A stretch of DNA of 61,089 nt from Caccocola sp964450835. GTDB taxonomy: Bacteria > Synergistota > Synergistia > Synergistales > Synergistaceae. Where the stretch lies: positions 1-61,089 of the forward strand of contig CAYVEQ010000005.1 in assembly GCA_964450835.1 (NCBI GenBank), read 5' to 3'. Of the stretch, positions 8,408 through 16,462 are shown one piece after another. The position numbers and the translations under genes are program-made. A model generated the notes under the pieces. The model made no database searches and was not told the DNA's origin. It was given only the letters and a program-made list of their open reading frames with translations. How positions within the stretch are numbered: the first letter of the stretch is position 1; each line of letters starts with the position of its first letter.

Positions 8408-8880
8408 GCGAAAGGCGCCGTGCCTTCACGCTGGCAGAAACGCTCTGCGCCGCGGGGATTATCTGTCTGCTTGCGGGAGCCTTCGCCCTCGCGTTCCCCG
8501 CGGGGCAGGACGGGCGCGCGGTCGTAGGGAGCAAGGCCGAAGCGATCGGGTCGTGACTCAGTTCGAAGATGGCCTTCGCAGCGCGAGAAGGCGAAGATTT
8601 CAAAATCACCGCGGCGGACGACGGAACGCGCAATCTCACGCTGGAGCTTCAACGGTTCGGCGGATCAAAAAATCTTTCCGTTGAATCGTACGAAAGCGAC
8701 CGCGTGTCGATTGAACGGGCGAATCTCGCGAAAGAATATACTTTCGACGGAGAGTGGTTTACTCTCACACCGGCAGCATCGTTTATGATAAAATCGCTGA
8801 AGGAGCCGTCGGTAAAGCTCTGTGTGACGGTATCGGGCATCGGCTGCGTCGATATAAAAGAAACACCGGAGGAACAATAA
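8404..8880 (+). pseudogene. Type IV pilin-like protein interrupted by an in-frame UGA
   Basis: One reading frame runs from TTG 8404 to the stop ending at 8880 and is broken only by TGA at 8554-8556 (codon 51). The first part is a clear class III/prepilin-like N-terminus: basic SERRRA, then FTLAETLCAAGIICLLAGAF, with cleavage expected between Ala and Phe and Glu at +5. After the stop the same frame continues with a soluble domain of about 107 residues ending CVDIKETPEEQ. A TGG-to-TGA change (Trp) would explain it. It could be a real nonsense mutation, an assembly error, or two separate products if ATG 8569 is used. The length of 158 residues fits minor pseudopilins (GspH type). No other pilus gene is nearby. 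Confidence 0.65.
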
Positions 8881-8883
8881 GGC

Positions 8884-9495
8884 GTGGGAAACAACTCTTG
8901 GCATGACGAAATAGACTTTCACTGCACCTTCGGCGCGTGGCCCTTCAGAAAGAGCCTCGACATAACGCCGGCCGGTTTCCTCTACTGCGGCGAGCTTTTC
9001 CCGCTCAAGACGATAACCCGCCTGCGCTGGGGCGCCGACAAAAAACGCGGCGGCATACTGCCGAGGGTCCTCTATCACGCGACATTCGGCACGTCCACGC
9101 GGGAATTCACGATAAAGACAAAACAGAAAGATTTTTACGATCACCTCACGCGGCGCTTCTGGCTTGCGGCGGGACGCCGTCTTATGGCGGAAATGCTCGA
9201 CGGGCTGAAAAAAGGCGGCGACTATGCGTTCGGCGACTTCACGGTCACCGACCGCGGCATTACGGTCAGGCCGAGAGGAATATTCAGGAGCCAGAACCCG
9301 CAGTTCTTTGAATGGCCCGCGCTCAAATGGGGAATAGTCAACGGCAGCCTCGTGTTCACAAAGGCGGAGAAGCCGGAACAGCCCGTAGCAAGCGCGTCGT
9401 TTCTGTGGATTGACAACGCGCACATACTCGGCGTAGCTTTGGCGCTTCTTCAGGAACGCGCCGACAAGAGGAGGTTAAGCGCAATCGCGGATTAA
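8884..9495 (+). CDS. Uncharacterised protein, possible tandem PH-like fold
   Basis: A 203-residue protein I do not recognise. It starts with GTG 8884, with GGAGG 11 bases upstream, directly after the pseudopilin-like frame. It has no signal peptide or membrane segment. Two parts look internally similar in plan: a beta-rich stretch (LDITPAGFLYCGELFPLKTI) and a second (FTVTDRGITVRPRGIF) each followed by a Trp-containing segment (RLRWG; ALKWGIVNG). This resembles bacterial PH-like domains, but that is only a visual impression. It abuts the C39-like peptidase gene (TAA immediately followed by ATG), so the two are likely co-translated and functionally linked. Confidence 0.7.
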   Translation: MGNNSWHDEIDFHCTFGAWPFRKSLDITPAGFLYCGELFPLKTITRLRWGADKKRGGILPRVLYHATFGTSTREFTIKTKQKDFYDHLTRRFWLAAGRRLMAEMLDGLKKGGDYAFGDFTVTDRGITVRPRGIFRSQNPQFFEWPALKWGIVNGSLVFTKAEKPEQPVASASFLWIDNAHILGVALALLQERADKRRLSAIAD

Positions 9496-10218
9496 ATGAA
9501 CGACAGACCCAGACGCATCCCTGTCCCCGAATGGATAGAGATAGACCCCAAAAGCGCTGCCGCCTGCGGGGCTCATTCCTCTTATGCCGCCTCGCCCTAC
9601 TTCGCGGCTCCCGACTTCTATTCGATGCACAGCGGCGGCGGCCTCACGATAATAGGACAGTACCCGACCTACCAGCAGACGAAAGGTTACAGCTGCGGCC
9701 CCTGCGCCGTACTCACCGTACTCTGGCACTTCGGCGTGAGATGTTACGACGAGGAGAGGCTTGTCGAACTCTGCGGAACTCTAACGAAGCAGAACGAGCG
9801 GGGCGAAGGCGGCACGCCGACATCCGGGATATGCCGCTTCTTTGAAAAAATCGGCTGGAACGTCGAGTCGAGTTTCTACGCGCCGGTGCGCAACAGCATT
9901 ATATTCGGCAGCCCGGAGCGCTTCCGCCGCTACGCGATTGAGAAACTGCGCGCGGGAATCCCGATAATGGTCGAGAACATCTGCCTCGGCGCGCACTGGC
10001 GCGTGCTGATCGGCTACGACACGATGGGAACGGAGAGAATAGACGACGACGTGCTTATCTTCATGGACAGCTCCGACACGCGCGACCACTGCAACGACGG
10101 CTACGCCGTGGAAAACGCGGAGGAATTTTTCGACACATGGCGCGACCACGGCGCCTTGCCGAAAGACCAGAGAATACAGCAGTTCGTCGCGGCGTGGCCG
10201 AAAGAGCGAGGAATTTAA
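9496..10218 (+). CDS. C39-like papain-fold cysteine peptidase
   Basis: A 240-residue protein of the C39/papain-like superfamily. The catalytic Cys region is YSCGPCAVLTVLWHFG (about residues 64-79). The His region is GAHWRVLIGYD (about 164-174), followed by an Asp-containing FMDSSDTRD. The Gln upstream (QTKGY) could stabilise the oxyanion. There is no signal peptide and no fused ABC transporter, so it is not a bacteriocin-export peptidase; a cytoplasmic processing or amidase role is possible. Its start codon touches the stop of the preceding unknown gene. Confidence 0.8.
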   Translation: MNDRPRRIPVPEWIEIDPKSAAACGAHSSYAASPYFAAPDFYSMHSGGGLTIIGQYPTYQQTKGYSCGPCAVLTVLWHFGVRCYDEERLVELCGTLTKQNERGEGGTPTSGICRFFEKIGWNVESSFYAPVRNSIIFGSPERFRRYAIEKLRAGIPIMVENICLGAHWRVLIGYDTMGTERIDDDVLIFMDSSDTRDHCNDGYAVENAEEFFDTWRDHGALPKDQRIQQFVAAWPKERGI

Positions 10219-10310
10219 GCGGCGCACGCAGCCGGTAAAGTTTTTACGAAAATAAGAAAATGCCCGAAAACACCGCGCGCGTCTTCGTGCCGCCGGATGC
10301 GCGGCGAAAG

Positions 10311-10347
10311 AGAAAAAACAGAAGCCCCCGGCGAACGGGGGCTTCTT
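10311..10347 (-). terminator. Intrinsic terminator after grdA
   Basis: A 10-bp stem (10321-10330 with 10336-10345, GAAGCCCCCG/CGGGGGCTTC) around GCGAA. On the minus strand it is followed by a T-rich tract (complement of 10311-10320). It ends the grdX-trxA-grdA unit. Confidence 0.85.
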
Positions 10348-10365
10348 GCCGCTGTCGGCGGTTGA

Positions 10366-10842
10366 TTACAGTGCTGTTTTGCTGTATTCGTCGCGCATTC
10401 CTTTGACCGCGGCCGCGAGCGCCTCGGGGTCAAGCACCATTTCCATCATAGAAATCTGCTCTTCCCACTGAGCGGGATCGCACTCTTCGCGAATAGCCTC
10501 GTCAAATATGTGATATACGGGGAGTCCCAACGGAACTCCGGCAAGCGGGCCTGCATAGGTCGGATCGCCGTTCGTCACGGTTTCGGCGTAGATTTCCGCG
10601 CCTTCCGCGTCCGAAGAACCGAGCACTACCACGCAGTTCTCGGCGCCGAACTTTTCAGCGGCGTCTTTGATTCGCTGCTGGTTCTGCAAGTCCATCGCTC
10701 CTGCCGCGGTTCAGACAAAGCACTCCGTTGCCGAGAAAACTATCTCAGCGCCGGAATCCTTAAGGCACGCTTCCATCGCGGGCCCCGGGACGCCGTCTCT
10801 TTCACCGAGCAGGAGCAGTTTCTTACCCGTTAATTTACCCAT
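10366..10842 (-). CDS. grdA: Glycine reductase complex selenoprotein A (Sec at UGA codon 44)
   Basis: GrdA is the small selenoprotein carrier of glycine reductase. It takes the carboxymethyl group from protein B as a Se-carboxymethyl-selenocysteine and passes a ketene equivalent to protein C. Reading through the in-frame TGA at 10711-10713 gives a 158-residue protein, the normal GrdA length. Sec44 lies in the diagnostic context CFV-Sec-TAAGAMDL. The start ATG at 10842 (MGKLTGKKLLLLGERDG) follows GGGAGGT. A standard caller would report only the C-terminal 109 residues from Met 10695. Downstream is a strong terminator; upstream is trxA, which encodes the reductant of the cycle. Confidence 0.96.
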
Positions 10843-10924
10843 GGACAAGATACCTCCCAGTCTGATTTATCGCTAAACCGGACGCGAGTCCGGCTTTCGC
10901 CTTGTCGGAACGCCGACGAGCGGC

Positions 10925-11254
10925 TCAGGCTTCGGCGGCGAGCTTCGCTATCTCTTCTCTGATAGCCTCAGCCGTGCACTCGTCCTTGGAGAGGCGCTTC
11001 ACTTCCGCGCCGTTCTTCCAGAAGAGGAAGGTCGGAAGGCCCATGACGCGGAAACTCATCGCGACTCTTTTGTTGCACGAGCAGTCTACCGCGGTGAACT
11101 TCACTTTATCGCCGAACTCATGCTCAAGCTCGTGGTACCGCGGCTTAAGCGCCATGCACGGGACGCACTGCGGCCCCCAGAAATCCACCACGACCGGCTT
11201 TGATGTCTCCTGACGCACTTCGGCGTCGCAATTTTCTTTTGTAAGGTCAATCAT
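10925..11254 (-). CDS. trxA: Thioredoxin with CVPC active site (glycine reductase associated)
   Basis: A 109-residue thioredoxin. The active site is WGPQCVPC (Cys30, Cys33), with Val in place of the usual Gly. A CVPC motif is known from thioredoxins of glycine-reductase organisms, where it reduces the selenenylsulfide of GrdA after each turnover. The cis-Pro loop is MGLPTFLFW. ATG 11254 follows GGGAGGAA; a longer in-frame start at 11308 lacks support. It lies between grdX and grdA on the same strand. No thioredoxin reductase gene is in the window. Confidence 0.93.
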   Translation of the reverse strand: MIDLTKENCDAEVRQETSKPVVVDFWGPQCVPCMALKPRYHELEHEFGDKVKFTAVDCSCNKRVAMSFRVMGLPTFLFWKNGAEVKRLSKDECTAEAIREEIAKLAAEA

Positions 11255-11309
11255 AATGCGGTTCCTCCCGTTTATTTTTTTATATGCTCCCAGTCGCGTA
11301 TACATCATC

Positions 11310-11338
11310 TTTTAACACAGGCGCGAAGTGAAAGTCAA
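11310..11338 (-). promoter_or_regulatory. Possible promoter upstream of trxA
   Basis: On the minus strand TTGACT (11333-11338) and TTAAAA (11310-11315) are separated by 17 bases, upstream of trxA. The -10 is weak, so this is a tentative internal promoter. Confidence 0.35.
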
Positions 11339-11375
11339 TAATGATTTTTGTACTTTTAACCGCTTAACCGACCAA

Positions 11376-11768
11376 TCAGCCCTCCGCCGCGGGCAGCATC
11401 GCGTCACGAAGAGTCTTAAGAAGCATCTGCCTGTCCATGATTCCGAAATCCTCGCCTGGCGCGGGCAGAAACGGACGGTTTCTTTCGATTTTGTAACGCT
11501 CGCGCGCCTTCTCTATCGCGATGAGCCCCTCCTTGTCGTATCGGCGGTCGTTCTTTTCTATAATCAGCGAACGGAAGGGACCGCGCATCAGCGGAACGTT
11601 CGGCGGAAGAGGAGCGGAGACCAGTTTCCATCCCTCCTGCAGCAGCTCTTCCGTCTTGTCGAGCGTCGCAAGAGGCGTGCCTTCAACGGCCGTTATTTCG
11701 CAAGACAGGGCCTCGCCGCCTTCAATCCACGGATTGTTGGTAACTACGCGCAATATTCTTTCTGTCAC
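11376..11768 (-). CDS. grdX: GrdX family protein
   Basis: A 130-residue GrdX-family protein, a small protein of unknown function found with glycine, sarcosine or betaine reductase operons. Visible features are the N-terminal LRVVTNNPWIEG and central RGPFRSLIIEKNDRRYD. The GTG start at 11768 follows GGAGGT. It leads the grdX-trxA-grdA unit, and a promoter with TTGACA lies about 35 bases further upstream. Its presence in grd loci supports a role in assembly or regulation, but no activity is established. Confidence 0.88.
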   Translation of the reverse strand: MTERILRVVTNNPWIEGGEALSCEITAVEGTPLATLDKTEELLQEGWKLVSAPLPPNVPLMRGPFRSLIIEKNDRRYDKEGLIAIEKARERYKIERNRPFLPAPGEDFGIMDRQMLLKTLRDAMLPAAEG

Positions 11769-11802
11769 AGCATAACCTCCGCGGTGCCGGATGACGCCGC
11801 TT

Positions 11803-11830
11803 ATGATAAAAATATTTTACTTCATGTCAA
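11803..11830 (-). promoter_or_regulatory. Sigma-70-type promoter for grdX-trxA-grdA
   Basis: Minus strand: TTGACA (complement of 11825-11830), a 16-base spacer and TATCAT (complement of 11803-11808). It lies between the terminator of grdEB and grdX, so the grd genes form at least two transcription units. Confidence 0.65.
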
Positions 11831-11951
11831 TATGGAAGTAATTGTTCAAAATCACAAATAACGGAAAGCGGAAGAACGGCCGCGCGGCCGCGCAGGAACT
11901 CCGGCCGCCTGTCCGCCTTTATGCGGTTTTCACACGCGCGTGCGCGAAAGA

Positions 11952-11982
11952 AAAACGGGCGGTATGCATCGCCGCCCGTTTT
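11952..11982. terminator. Bidirectional terminator after grdB
   Basis: A perfect 11-bp stem, AAAACGGGCGG (11952-11962) with CCGCCCGTTTT (11972-11982). On the minus strand it is followed by TTTTTCTTT. It closes the grdE-grdB unit. Confidence 0.85.
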
Positions 11983-11992
11983 GATCCGGTTG

Positions 11993-13306
11993 TCACTCTT
12001 TCTCGAAAATCGTCTGATCTTCTATCTTTGTCGTCAGAGCCCTGAGGGCGCGCATAAGTATCTCTCTGCGCGTCGCTTTGTCGGCTTCGGTGCCGAGGCC
12101 CGGTTCTCCGACGGGATGCGGAATCGCCACGCCCGGAACTATTCTGTTGCTTCCGACAGTGAGCATTATCGGGACTATCGTAGCTATCTGGACTACCGGA
12201 ATACCGGCTGTGTCCTCGATTTCTCTTGTCATCGATGCTCCGCACCGGGTACAGGTTCCTCAGGTGGAGGTGAGGATCACGCCGTCAACGCCCGCTTCTT
12301 TGAGCTTCGCGCCTATCTCGCGTCCGAATTTCTCGGCGAACGCGACAGCCGTGCCTGTCCCGGTCGTCGTGTAGAATTTGTCGTAGAGTCTGCCGAAGGC
12401 TCCTTCTTTCTCAAGTTCGCGCATCACGTCGATCGGCACCACGACATCAGGGTCGATATTGGCCCATTGACGGTCATAACCGCCGTGTATTGACTCGTAG
12501 TTATCCGGCGTCATATCAGTGAGGCGCGATATGTCGTATTCGCCGAAGCTCTCCGCGGAGGAGACTCGGATGCGGTCGGGGTTGCCTTTCGGCACTATGC
12601 CGCCCGATGTGACGAGCGCGATTGTCGCCTGTCTGATGTCGGCGATGGGGCTTGCCGGACGGATTTTCTTGAACACCGGCATTTCGTACTCGGTGCGGAA
12701 CTCTTCGCCGCGCAGTTTTTTGAGGAGCATTTCCACCGCGCGCTCGGCTCCGCTCTTTTCGTGGAAGAAAGATTTGCGTATGCCGCGGTGAATGTATCCC
12801 TCTGCGCGGGCGGGGCCCATTGGCTCGCCTTTGGCGAGTTTGAGGCCGAGTTTAGCCATCGCGGGAAGAGCTTTGCGCATGCCGCGGGCGGAGTCGGCGC
12901 ATGGAACGATGTAGGTTTTCTTTGAGTAGAGCTCGACGCCGGGGTTTTCGGGATACATGGAGGTTACGGTCGGTATGCCGAGCTCCGCGGCGGCCGCCGC
13001 AGCGATGTCGCCGCAGGCGAAGCCGTAGCGTCCCGCGTTGAAGGCTGGCCCCGCGATGAAGAGATCCGGTTTCTGATCCTTTATCATTTCAAGGCATGCA
13101 GCGCGCGCCTCTTCGGTGTGCTCGCCGTAGTAACCGTCGCCGCATATTACAGTCGCGACTATCGCCGCTTCTTCGCCAAACGCCTGCCTGAGTCCGATGC
13201 CGGGACCGACCGCGCCCTCGCGTACCTCGGGCAGATGGTCGGCTTTCTCTTCGCCGCCTATGTTGGCGAAGAACTGGTTGATGTAATGCACAACTCTGAC
13301 GGTCAT
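11993..13306 (-). CDS. grdB: Glycine reductase protein B selenoprotein subunit (Sec at codon 349)
   Basis: GrdB is the selenoprotein subunit of the substrate-activating protein B, which moves the carboxymethyl group of glycine (bound as a Schiff base by the GrdE pyruvoyl group) onto its selenocysteine. The frame reads through TGA at 12260-12262 to give 437 residues, the usual size. Sec lies in the hallmark context VILTST-Sec-GTCTRCG. The N-terminus VRVVHYINQFFANIGGEE is typical. ATG 13306 follows GGAGG. It sits 12 bases after grdE, so the two are cotranscribed. Callers that ignore Sec would split it into two frames at 12260. Confidence 0.97.
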
Positions 13307-13318
13307 TTAATTTACCTC

Positions 13319-14608
13319 CTATATCCACTCGCAGCCGAGTTTGTTATAGCCTATCTCGGCCGTGGAGGCTATGATGGATTGAAGCTCGACGTACATTGAC
13401 CCGTCTGGGCGCAGGCTTTCGTCCGCGCCGCCCGAGAGGTTGGCTATTGACTCCGGATAGCCGATGACTTTATCCATGGCGGGAACTTCGATCATTTCGT
13501 TGACGTTGCCGGTCGAGACAAATCCGGTGAGCTCTGGCGTGGAGTCGGCAAGGCTCTGGCTCGCGCCGTCGGTTCCGGCCGACTCGTCGGAGATGAGGAC
13601 GGCTTTGATGCCCGCCTTTTCAAAGCTCTTCGCGTTGAGGCAGAGGTCTGTGTCGGGATTGCCGTAGCCCTCTTCGGAGACGATGACGCCTTCGGCGCCG
13701 AGCTGCTTCGCTATCGAGAGGTTCATCTGCGCCGCGCGCAGTTTTCCGGCGAGCGTTGTGCTTTCCTGCGTCGCGACAACGCCGAGGAAGTTTATCTCGC
13801 TGCCGTGGCGGGCGTAGAGAGCCTGCACTATCGGGTTGTGGCAGTGGTGCCACGTCGTGTTTTTATCGCAGCTCGCGACGCAGTTTCCGGAAACCAGCGC
13901 GCCGTCAAGAACCTCGTTGGGGTGCAGGAGCGTCGGGAGCGACGGACGGAGATCCGCGGCGTAGAGATATGTGTCGTGGAGCAGTCCCTGTGTGATGTTC
14001 ATGCAGACGTAGAGTATTTTAGGAAGCTCCGGGTATTTCGCGGTCTCCTCAAAAGCCTCTCCCTTTTCAAATACCGCGATTTCGTCGGCAGCGGCTCCGT
14101 TTTCGTCCGCGCGGCGCGCGAGGTAGACGGCGAGCTTAAGTCCCGCCTCGCGGAGCGACGCCTCGTAAATGGGTTTTTCAAGATTATCGGCAGGCACGAC
14201 CGAGAGAACTATGTTGTACGTCGCGGAGAAGGGCGAGTAAGGAGCGGCGGGGCCGCTCATGTCGATGAAGCCTTCCTGAAAGGCGACAATCGGCCCGCAG
14301 GTGACGACGACAGCCCCGTCGAGGACGAGCGTCGCGCCCTCTCCCGCTTTGTCCATCGGAGCGGCAAATCCCGGGAAATAATTGCCCTTTCCCTTTTTGA
14401 CGCGGGGTTCTATCGCGTCCTTTACCGGAATAATTCTTGTTCTCTCACCGGGACAGGCAAAGTCTATGTGGACCGATTTGAAGTTTTTGTCCTCCGCAAC
14501 GAGGGCTTCAGCCTCGGCCTTGTTCACACAGAGCACTCCGTCGCTCACGCGCGTCGTGTCCGCGAAGGCGAGCCCTTTTATGTGAACCTTGTGCAGTTCC
14601 AGGCGCAT
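13319..14608 (-). CDS. grdE: Glycine reductase protein B proprotein GrdE
   Basis: A 429-residue proprotein that is self-cleaved into the two smaller subunits of protein B. The cleavage site is Asn242-Cys243 in LVSGNCVASCDKNTTWHHCH; the Cys becomes the pyruvoyl group that binds the amino group of glycine. ATG 14608 (MRLELHKVHIKGLAF) follows GGGAGGAA; the frame stays open further upstream but lacks a better start. It is the first gene of grdE-grdB. A divergently transcribed CdaR-type regulator starts about 250 bases away. GrdC and GrdD (protein C) are absent from this window, unlike in many clostridial operons. Confidence 0.96.
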   Translation of the reverse strand: MRLELHKVHIKGLAFADTTRVSDGVLCVNKAEAEALVAEDKNFKSVHIDFACPGERTRIIPVKDAIEPRVKKGKGNYFPGFAAPMDKAGEGATLVLDGAVVVTCGPIVAFQEGFIDMSGPAAPYSPFSATYNIVLSVVPADNLEKPIYEASLREAGLKLAVYLARRADENGAAADEIAVFEKGEAFEETAKYPELPKILYVCMNITQGLLHDTYLYAADLRPSLPTLLHPNEVLDGALVSGNCVASCDKNTTWHHCHNPIVQALYARHGSEINFLGVVATQESTTLAGKLRAAQMNLSIAKQLGAEGVIVSEEGYGNPDTDLCLNAKSFEKAGIKAVLISDESAGTDGASQSLADSTPELTGFVSTGNVNEMIEVPAMDKVIGYPESIANLSGGADESLRPDGSMYVELQSIIASTAEIGYNKLGCEWI

Positions 14609-14645
14609 ACCAGATTCCTCCCTTTCGATAAGCTGAGGCATAAGT

Positions 14646-14681
14646 CTCTGCTCCGCGGCGAATGCCGCGGGCAGCAAAGAG
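14646..14681 (-). promoter_or_regulatory. GC-rich hairpin in the grdE leader
   Basis: CCGCGGC (14653-14659) pairs with GCCGCGG (14664-14670) around GAAT. Flanking CTCTGCT and AGCAAAGAG extend the stem imperfectly. It lies about 30 bases upstream of the grdE ribosome site. There is no T-run, so it is not a terminator; a role in mRNA stability or regulation is possible. Confidence 0.35.
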
Positions 14682-14860
14682 GCCCACGCTTCCCGCCTTG
14701 TATTTTACCCTTTCGATATTCATAATTCATTATTCGCAAGAACATAAATATTATATATAATAACTTCTGAACTATGCCGCCGAATAAAATTTTTGGGGTA
14801 TCATAGTGTATAATAACTCTCAAAATATGCTCTTGAATGCATTATCGGGGTGTTTTTCCG

Positions 14861-16024
14861 ATGTTCAGGAAGATCGCGCAGGATATAGCGGAAAACACAA
14901 GCCAGGTCATCGGCCGCAGCGTTCTTGTCACAGACGGGAACGGCATAATAATCGGCAGCAACGAGAAAAAAAGGATCGGCACATTCCACGAGCCCTCTGT
15001 CAGAGTGATGCTGGAGAACAGGCCTCTTGCCACAGACAGCGAGGATGCGAGAAAGATGCAGGGCGTCTATCCCGGCTACACTCTGCCTATCAGGTTTTTC
15101 GGCAGGGTCATGGGCTCCATCTCGATATCGGGCACGCCGGAGGAGGTGGAGCGCTTCGGCCTGCTGGTGCAGAAGCAGGCGGAAATTATGCTGCGCGAGC
15201 AGGCTTTCCTCGAGTCCAGCCTGATACGCGAGCGCGCCCTCTGCGACCTTGTCGAGGATGTCGCCGCATACGACGGCTCGCAGGGCATGGAGAGGCTGAT
15301 AAATCTGCGGGGCAAGGAACTCGGAGTCACCCTCTCGCGCTGCAGGAACGTCGTGATTGCGGAGATAAAATCGTGGAGGGAGGACTCGGGCGAGCAAGCC
15401 TACCGGACTGCCGTGCGCGAACTGCGGAGCGCTTTCTCGCATCCGCGCAACGTCGTATGCCCGCAGAGAAACCGCTGCGTGACGGCCTTCGTCACGCCTA
15501 ACAGGCTTGGCACGGACGACGACGTGACGCTGAATGTAGAAAAAACCGCGGAAAAATTCAAGGAGGCTCTCGCGCTCAGGGGGATAACAGCCGATGTTGC
15601 CGTCGGTTTCCCCGCGAACGATATGCGAGAGCTCGCGTTTTCTCTCCGCTCCGCGAGGAACGCTATGAGGCTCGGCTCGCTGCTCAAAAAAAGCGGAGTC
15701 TTTTCCGCGCGCGATATGACCGGCGAGGCTCTGCTCGATATGCTGCCGGCCGGAAAGCGCGAGGAGTTTGCCGCGAGGACGCTCGCCGGCCTTGAGAGCC
15801 GCGGCGATTACGAAGAGATGCGCGACACATTCCTCGGCTGGTGCGAGTCTCCCTTTTCGAGCGGCGCCGTGGCGGCGAAACTGTCGATGCACCGCAACAG
15901 CCTGCAGTACAGATTAAAAAAAATCCGCGCCCTTACTGGAAAAGACCCGTGGAACTTCAAAGACGCTTTTGAGCTGTGGGCCGCCTTTGTGCTGAAGAAT
16001 ATCAGCGATGAGAGCGGCGAGTGA
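14861..16024 (+). CDS. CdaR/PucR-type transcriptional regulator
   Basis: A 387-residue regulator of the CdaR (sugar diacid recognition) family. The N-terminal diacid_rec-like domain (AQDIAENTSQVIGRSVLVTD, then GSISISGTPEEV) probably senses a small acid. The C-terminal PucR helix-turn-helix reads FLGWCESPFSS, then KLSMHRNSLQYRLKKI. ATG 14861 follows a weak GGGGTG; an in-frame ATG at 14837 has no ribosome site. A -10-like TATAAT lies at 14809-14814. It is divergent from grdE, so control of the glycine reductase genes is a reasonable inference, not shown by the sequence. Confidence 0.9.
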   Translation: MFRKIAQDIAENTSQVIGRSVLVTDGNGIIIGSNEKKRIGTFHEPSVRVMLENRPLATDSEDARKMQGVYPGYTLPIRFFGRVMGSISISGTPEEVERFGLLVQKQAEIMLREQAFLESSLIRERALCDLVEDVAAYDGSQGMERLINLRGKELGVTLSRCRNVVIAEIKSWREDSGEQAYRTAVRELRSAFSHPRNVVCPQRNRCVTAFVTPNRLGTDDDVTLNVEKTAEKFKEALALRGITADVAVGFPANDMRELAFSLRSARNAMRLGSLLKKSGVFSARDMTGEALLDMLPAGKREEFAARTLAGLESRGDYEEMRDTFLGWCESPFSSGAVAAKLSMHRNSLQYRLKKIRALTGKDPWNFKDAFELWAAFVLKNISDESGE

Positions 16025-16077
16025 AGCGCGTGACAAGGACGGAAAACCGCGCTCTCCGCGTGAATTGAAAATTTCAG

Positions 16078-16108
16078 CGCCGCCCCGGGCCGGGGCGGCG
16101 ATTTTTTT
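16078..16108 (+). terminator. Intrinsic terminator after the CdaR-type gene
   Basis: CGCCGCCCCGG (16078-16088) with CCGGGGCGGCG (16090-16100), followed by seven T (16102-16108). The remainder of 16025-16462 holds an AT palindrome (GCGAAAAATTTTTTCGC near 16153) and the leuS promoter. No T-box was found. Confidence 0.85.
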
Positions 16109-16388
16109 GACGCTGCGCGGCGCCGCGCGTGTCCCGCAAGTCCGGCGGCTTAGCGAAAAATTTTTTCGCAAAACGGGCGCAAACCCGCAAAGCTCTTTGC
16201 GCGCGGCGCTTTCACTCTTTCTTGGCTGGCGTGCGAAGACGCGAAAAAGTCTCCGCGCGGACGCGCGTTAAGCACGCGAACGTTTCGTGCTCATGAAAAG
16301 CGTTACCGCTGCGGCGCTCGCAGTTTTCGCCAAAGCGCGATGTGCGCGCGCCCGGCCCGAGGATATTTTTCAACGGCCCCGCGCGCGT

Positions 16389-16417
16389 TTGACCTGCAAA
16401 TGCGCTGTGTATATAAT
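16389..16417 (+). promoter_or_regulatory. leuS promoter
   Basis: TTGACC (16389-16394), a 17-base spacer and TATAAT (16412-16417), about 45 bases before the leuS start. Confidence 0.75.
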
Positions 16418-16462
16418 TATCGGATGTACACGAAAAATTCTTCGTTTGAAGGAGAGGTATGG

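Noticed and set aside
8554..8556. The UGA in the pseudopilin-like gene as a third selenocysteine codon
   Set aside because: The organism uses Sec, but no pilin family uses it, there is no redox context around the codon, and TGG-to-TGA explains it more simply.
9496..10218. The C39-like protein as part of a bacteriocin export system
   Set aside because: No ABC transporter domain is fused or adjacent, and no double-glycine leader peptide gene was found near it.
13805..14725. Open frame on the plus strand across grdE
   Set aside because: Antisense shadow of grdE, which has the full Asn-Cys cleavage site and correct length.
16025..16462. T-box leader before leuS
   Set aside because: No T-box core sequence or terminator/antiterminator pair is visible between the promoter and leuS.
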